DNA of 34,317 nucleotides. It comes from Nanobdellota archaeon (GTDB taxonomy: Archaea; Nanobdellota; Nanobdellia; Woesearchaeales; GW2011-AR9). This document shows, one piece after another, positions 30,890 through 34,317 of this stretch (positions are counted from its first letter, which is position 1; the number at the start of each line of letters is the position of its first letter). The position numbers were made by a program, and so were the translations under genes. The notes under the pieces were generated by a model. That model had not been told where the DNA came from. It searched no databases and worked only from the letters and a program-made list of their open reading frames with translations. Location: assembly GCA_018812355.1 (NCBI GenBank), contig JAHJDQ010000122.1:1-34317 (forward strand), written 5' to 3'.

Positions 30890-31780
30890 ATGCAAGAGAT
30901 CTGGCTCAAAAACGATGAACTAATCAGTAAAGAAGAATGGGGTAAACTAATCGACAGTTTAAAACATAAAAAGCTCATCCATAAAAAAGAACAAGCTCAA
31001 CAAATTCTTAAAGATAAACTAATCAAAGCAGTTAAACAACGAATTCCACAAGAAAAATTCGGTCTGTTCTTTTCTGGAGGGGTGGATAGTTCTTTCATCG
31101 CCGCCATTTTCAAATTAATGAATAAAGAGTTTGTTTGTTATACTGTCGGCTTTCAAGATGAAACCAAAGAACCAGAAGATGTTACCGAAGCAAAAAAAGT
31201 TGCCAAAAAATTAGGGTTAAAAATACAAACAAAAATCTACAACTTAAAAGAAGTAGAAGAAATTATCAAGAAAACAATTAATATTCTCAAACCAAAACAG
31301 AAAATTGATGTCGTTTCGATTGGCGTGGGAGCAGTTGTTCTCGCCTGTGCTGAAATGGGGATTACACAAAACATCACTACTTTTTTCTCCGGCCTCGGTA
31401 GTGAAGAAATCTTTGCTGGCTATGAACGGCATGATCAGGCTAAGGATATTAACCAAGAATGCTGGCAAGGTTTAAAGTACATGCATGAACGCGATTTAAT
31501 TCGTGATTATACGATTGCTAAGGAACTTAACATCACTATTAAAACACCTTTCTTAGATAAAGAATTGATTGAATATGCAATGACACTTCCTGGAAATTGG
31601 AAAATTGTCAACGACAAAAAAAAAGTCATCTTCAGAGAGATTGCTGAAGAATTCTTGAAAGAATTTGCTTGGCGCAAAAAGAAAGCCGCCCAGTATGGAA
31701 GTTGCTTCGATAAAGCCATCTCTAAACTTGCCAGAAAGAATGGTTTCAAATTCAAGAAGGATTATTTGGAAAGTTTGTGA
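30890..31780 (+). CDS. Asparagine-synthase C-terminal domain protein (no glutaminase domain)
   Basis: A 296-residue protein consisting only of the AsnB-type synthetase domain: PP-loop FSGGVDSSFIAAIF (about 62-75), YTVGF, the FFSGLGSEEIFAGYERH adenylate loop and TPFLDKELIEYAM with a C-terminal KKAAQYGS. The N-terminal Ntn glutaminase domain is absent, so ammonia must come from solution or a partner, or the substrate is not aspartate. Such single-domain forms are common in archaea. The first about 55 residues are a helical extension. Confidence 0.88.
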   Translation: MQEIWLKNDELISKEEWGKLIDSLKHKKLIHKKEQAQQILKDKLIKAVKQRIPQEKFGLFFSGGVDSSFIAAIFKLMNKEFVCYTVGFQDETKEPEDVTEAKKVAKKLGLKIQTKIYNLKEVEEIIKKTINILKPKQKIDVVSIGVGAVVLACAEMGITQNITTFFSGLGSEEIFAGYERHDQAKDINQECWQGLKYMHERDLIRDYTIAKELNITIKTPFLDKELIEYAMTLPGNWKIVNDKKKVIFREIAEEFLKEFAWRKKKAAQYGSCFDKAISKLARKNGFKFKKDYLESL

Positions 31781-32878
31781 TCACCTTAAATGAACTTCTA
31801 AAATATCTTGATCGAGTAACTTATGCTTTAACATTAACCTTTGTCCAGGAAACTTCGCACTCTTTCCCCAAACCCGTGCAAATTTAAACCGGGAAGCAAA
31901 ACTCTTATGCGTTTTATCACAAACATCTTTAATTGTTGAACCGCGATAAATAATCATCGGCTCTTTTAAATCCGCTTCTTTGCTTGGTTCTTTCATATAA
32001 ACCCTAATAAAATCAAGTTTTTGAAAAATAATTTCTTTCAATTTTTCTAAATTAATTCCTTCTTCTGCAGAAACTGTTAAGTCAGCATTAACTTGTTTCA
32101 TCACTTCCTTCAGTTTCTTATCGCTTACTAAATCAGATTTACTGACACAAGTAATTGCTGGAAGATACTTCCGATTTAATTCAATACAATCAATAAAATC
32201 ATCTAAATCAATTTTACTTCTAATCAAGACATCGGCATTATTTATTTTAAATTCTCGCAACACTTTCTGTAACGTTTCATCTTCAATATCAATTTTAACT
32301 GTCTTGCCAATTTGAATGCCACCTTTAGACTTTTTCTTAATCCATACTTGTGGTTTTGTTTTATTCAATCTGATCCGTGATTCCCATACTTCCCGAAGAA
32401 TAGCCGGAGAATGTTCTGGATGCTGGACATCCACTAAAATTAATGCTAAATCAGCATTTTGTAAAACCGCTAAAACTTCTTTTCCTCTTCCTCTTCCTGA
32501 AGCCGCTCCCGAAACAATTCCCGGAACGTCTAAAATCTGAATCTTCGCCTGTTTATATTCCATCATTCCCGGAATAACCGAAAGAGTCGTAAAAGCATAA
32601 GCCCCAATTTCTGAATCTTGATTGGTTAATTTATTTAATAAAGTAGATTTCCCTGAAGACGGAAAACCTAACAATAATACTGTTCCATCACCAGATCTTC
32701 TGACAGTATACCCATACTCTGATCTTCCAGTTTTCTTTTGTGAACGTAATTCTTGTTTCCCTTTAAGCTGGGCAATTTTAGCTTTAACAATCCCAATATG
32801 GGCTTGTGTTGCCTTGTTATATTTAGTTTTCTTAATCTCGTCCTGCAACTCTTTGATTTTCTGCTTATAATCAACCAT
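31781..32878 (-). CDS. DRG-family GTP-binding protein (Rbg/Obg-like, TGS domain)
   Basis: A 365-residue translation-associated GTPase of the DRG family, conserved from archaea to humans. A basic helical N-terminus (about 1-60) is followed by G1 GFPSSGKS (71-78), the switch region YAFTTLSVIPG, G3 DVPG (117-120), GRGRGKEVL, G4 as VSKSD instead of NKxD, and a C-terminal TGS domain (about 290-365, ending DQDILEVHLR). The ATG at 32878 is chosen; the TTG three codons earlier lacks support. It is divergent from the MscS-like gene. Confidence 0.93.
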   Translation of the reverse strand: MVDYKQKIKELQDEIKKTKYNKATQAHIGIVKAKIAQLKGKQELRSQKKTGRSEYGYTVRRSGDGTVLLLGFPSSGKSTLLNKLTNQDSEIGAYAFTTLSVIPGMMEYKQAKIQILDVPGIVSGAASGRGRGKEVLAVLQNADLALILVDVQHPEHSPAILREVWESRIRLNKTKPQVWIKKKSKGGIQIGKTVKIDIEDETLQKVLREFKINNADVLIRSKIDLDDFIDCIELNRKYLPAITCVSKSDLVSDKKLKEVMKQVNADLTVSAEEGINLEKLKEIIFQKLDFIRVYMKEPSKEADLKEPMIIYRGSTIKDVCDKTHKSFASRFKFARVWGKSAKFPGQRLMLKHKLLDQDILEVHLR

Positions 32879-32928
32879 AAGCTTCAATCATCTCTATCCC
32901 TATTTAATCTTTACCTATTTTCGCAATA

Positions 32929-32938
32929 TTTATAAAAG
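32929..32938 (+). promoter_or_regulatory. TATA box of the MscS-like gene, possibly bidirectional
   Basis: TTTATAAAAG is centred 25 bases before the ATG at 32958 (leaderless) and about 55 bases before the DRG ATG on the other strand, for which it would give an about 30-base leader. Confidence 0.55.
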
Positions 32939-32957
32939 CCGAAATTGCTTTCCCATT

Positions 32958-33512
32958 ATGGCCGATTTAACTAACGTTACTGGTGTTGTGGAAACAGCTC
33001 AATCGTACTTTTACACTATTGCCTACGGTATCATCATTCTCTTAATTGGTTTTGCTTTAGGTATCCTCGCTAAGAAATTACTCAAGAGAGGACTTAAAGA
33101 AATTGAATTAAACAAAATCATGAATAAAGTAGGAGTTTCTTATAATCTTGAGGGAGTAATTAGCTCGATTGTAATGTATTTAATTTATCTCGCCACAATT
33201 ATCATTTTCTTAGATTATTTTAATATTGGCTCAATCGTATTATACATTATCCTTGGCGCTTTGTTAATGCTACTCATTCTTACTTTTTTAGTTGGATTAA
33301 AGGATGTTATTCCGAACTTTGTCGCTTGGCTCTTATTACAAAGAAAAGGCCAAATTAAAGTTGGAAGAAAAGTAGATATCAAAGAAATTTCTGGCGAGGT
33401 TGAAAAAATCGGCTTTTTAGAAACAGAAATCAAAACTGAAAGTGGCGATATTTTGTACGTCCCTAATAATTTATTCTTAAAATCAAAATTTAAACTTAAA
33501 AAAAACAATTAA
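32958..33512 (+). CDS. MscS-like small-conductance mechanosensitive channel (short form)
   Basis: A 184-residue membrane protein with a short MscS layout: three hydrophobic segments (about 15-38, 66-88, 92-115), the pore-lining-like LVGLKDVIPNFVAWLLL, then a beta domain with IKVGRKVDIKEISGEVEKIGFLETEIKTESGDILYVPNN, whose VPNN is the classical end of the MscS beta domain. The large C-terminal cytoplasmic alpha/beta domain is missing, so the protein ends right after the beta domain. Such channels release osmolytes on osmotic downshock. Confidence 0.85.
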   Translation: MADLTNVTGVVETAQSYFYTIAYGIIILLIGFALGILAKKLLKRGLKEIELNKIMNKVGVSYNLEGVISSIVMYLIYLATIIIFLDYFNIGSIVLYIILGALLMLLILTFLVGLKDVIPNFVAWLLLQRKGQIKVGRKVDIKEISGEVEKIGFLETEIKTESGDILYVPNNLFLKSKFKLKKNN

Positions 33513-33514
33513 TC

Positions 33515-33552
33515 TTTTTTATCCACAAAATGAAACAAAGATTTCATTTGTG
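33515..33552 (+). terminator. T-run and hairpin between convergent genes
   Basis: Six T residues (33515-33520) follow the MscS-like stop. CACAAAATGAAA (33524-33535) pairs with TTTCATTTGTG (33542-33552) with one bulged A, forming an 11-bp stem. A second hairpin (33556-33562 with 33571-33577) reaches into the prefoldin stop codon. Probably a two-way terminator. Confidence 0.55.
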
Positions 33553-33569
33553 CACAAAAGTGATATCCT

Positions 33570-33881
33570 TCACTTTTTGTGTTTCATTTCTGCCATTACG
33601 GTTTTCTGTAATTCTTCCATATTTTTATTAAGACTTTCTTCTTGTTTTTCAAAATTCTTTAAACGTACTTCTGCCGTCTCTTTTTTTTCTTGAAGATCTT
33701 TCGTAATTTTCTCGGCAGATTGCGCAATCATAATCTTACCAGTAATTTTGTAAGCTTTATCTGTACTTTTTAAATTTTCTAAAGCAGAATTATATTCGAT
33801 TAACTGATTTTGAACTTGTTGTTTCTGTAAAAGAATATTCTGTAAATTTTGCTGCACTAATTGTAGTTGTTGAACACTCAT
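33570..33881 (-). CDS. pfdB: Prefoldin subunit beta
   Basis: A 103-residue prefoldin beta subunit, a jellyfish-shaped chaperone that delivers unfolded proteins to the thermosome. It is two long coiled-coil helices (QLQLVQQNLQNILLQKQQVQ and LQEKKETAEVRLKNFEKQEE) around a short beta hairpin YKITGKIMIAQSAEKI, the family core. Its ATG overlaps the stop of Rpo12 (ATGA), a conserved archaeal neighbourhood together with eL43. Confidence 0.93.
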   Translation of the reverse strand: MSVQQLQLVQQNLQNILLQKQQVQNQLIEYNSALENLKSTDKAYKITGKIMIAQSAEKITKDLQEKKETAEVRLKNFEKQEESLNKNMEELQKTVMAEMKHKK

Positions 33882-34012
33882 CTTGCTTTAATTTTATTTA
33901 CTGTTCTTCGATCTTTGTAAAGAATTTTTCCGCCACAATAAGGACATCTAATCTTAGTCGTAGTATATTCATCATCAACTTTCTTTCCGCAATCAAAACA
34001 GACGTAATACAT
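33878..34012 (-). CDS. rpo12: DNA-directed RNA polymerase subunit Rpo12 (P)
   Basis: A 44-residue zinc-ribbon subunit of archaeal RNA polymerase. CFDCG and CPYCG provide four cysteines, followed by KILYKDR, the family ending. The ATG at 34012 (MYYVCFDCG) is chosen because the longer open frame would reach far into eL43 and Rpo12 is normally 44-49 residues. It starts one base after the eL43 stop. Confidence 0.93.
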   Translation of the reverse strand: MYYVCFDCGKKVDDEYTTTKIRCPYCGGKILYKDRRTVNKIKAR

Positions 34013-34013
34013 C

Positions 34014-34205
34014 TTAGATAGTGTAAGCTTTACCAGCAAACTTAACCTCACATTTGTTACAATGCCAAATTCCCGCAGCAATCCTTTTCACAGCATCTTT
34101 ATTACAATAAGGACATTTATGTTTACCTCGTTGTAGTATTTCTACCTGAGCTAACTTCTTCTTCGTCCTTCTTCCGTATCTTGCTCCAAATCGTTTTGTA
34201 GGCAT
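34014..34205 (-). CDS. rpl37ae: Ribosomal protein eL43 (L37Ae)
   Basis: A 63-residue large-subunit zinc-finger protein. The basic N-terminus RFGARYGRRTKKK and the zinc motif CPYC...WHCNKCEVKFAGKAY are typical. It is somewhat shorter than many homologues at the C-terminus (which often runs to about 70-90 residues). It leads the eL43-Rpo12-prefoldin operon. Confidence 0.95.
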   Translation of the reverse strand: MPTKRFGARYGRRTKKKLAQVEILQRGKHKCPYCNKDAVKRIAAGIWHCNKCEVKFAGKAYTI

Positions 34206-34229
34206 GTTTAATCTCTCTTAATTATAAAA

Positions 34230-34301
34230 TGGGGCCGCGAGGATTTGAACCCCGGTCCAAAGGTCCCAAACCTTCGATGCTGACCACTACACTACGGCCC
34301 C
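34230..34301 (-). tRNA. tRNA-Pro (anticodon TGG)
   Basis: Read leftward from 34301: acceptor GGGGCCG pairs with CGGCCCC next to discriminator A. The anticodon arm is GAAGG-TTTGGGA-CCTTT with anticodon TGG and one G.T closing pair. The T-arm is CGGGG-TTCAAAT-CCTCG. It is 72 bases, with no intron and no encoded CCA. It lies 24 bases upstream of the eL43 start, so it may share the transcript. Confidence 0.93.
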
Positions 34302-34317
34302 ATAGCGTATTTATAAA

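Noticed and set aside
33524..33580. Pair of hairpins as a small RNA gene
   Set aside because: They lie between convergent stops, start with a T-run and run into the prefoldin stop codon, so a two-way terminator explains them.
1..34317. CRISPR array, insertion sequence or prophage
   Set aside because: No series of regularly spaced direct repeats, no transposase or integrase, and no phage structural genes were seen. The only mobile element is the intein.

Overview
The window is AT-rich archaeal chromosome, densely packed, with short gaps (none over 300 bases) and many ATGA-type start/stop overlaps. Archaeal markers include RadA, PCNA, Rpo12, ribosomal protein eL43, prefoldin beta, an RNase P Rpp21-type subunit, a DRG GTPase, a diphthamide synthase (Dph6) and TATA boxes about 25 bases upstream of starts, many of them leaderless. 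A bacterial-type DNA gyrase A (with an intein), ScpB, and stripped-down or degenerate versions of common enzymes point to a DPANN-type archaeon, perhaps of the Woesearchaeota/Pacearchaeota group. That placement is inference from gene content, not from a marker tree.

Layout. 26-3089 (-): thioredoxin reductase, M18 aminopeptidase, flavin oxidoreductase. 3147-4142: a PadR-like regulator divergent from a stand-alone Lrp ligand domain and an RNase P subunit. 4139-6442 (-): phosphoenolpyruvate synthase interrupted by one in-frame amber codon. 6497-7121 (-): TRAM protein plus a small helical protein. 7252-12081 (-): acyl/acetyl-CoA synthetase, SDR, and 2-oxoacid:ferredoxin oxidoreductase alpha and beta, probably one carbon-metabolism unit. 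12223-13501 (-): RadA and a small conserved-looking partner. 13694-15073 (-): an operon with a site-2-protease-like membrane protein that has lost its zinc motif. 15135-15208: an imperfect palindrome. 15234-21421 (-): a THUMP methyltransferase with eroded motifs, GyrA with intein, ScpB and a winged-helix partner. 21482-23686 (-): a lamin-tail-domain surface protein. 23781-24934 (+): three small related coiled-coil proteins of unknown function. 24987-25215 (+): a tRNA-Leu gene with an intron in the D-loop, followed by a tRNA-like element with an intron in its T-loop. 25268-27416 (+): RNase J and PCNA. 27454-31780: SemiSWEET, ThiI, a hypothetical, RibL-like nucleotidyltransferase, Dph6 and an asparagine-synthase domain protein. 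31781-34301: DRG GTPase, MscS-like channel, prefoldin, Rpo12, eL43 and tRNA-Pro.

The most unusual content is the tRNA locus at 24987-25215. Two different bulge-helix-bulge introns can be folded there by eye, both at non-canonical positions, and the second sits in a tRNA-like RNA that has no D-arm. Next come the amber-interrupted ppsA, the uncharacterised three-gene coiled-coil cluster, and the enzymes that keep their fold but have lost catalytic motifs.
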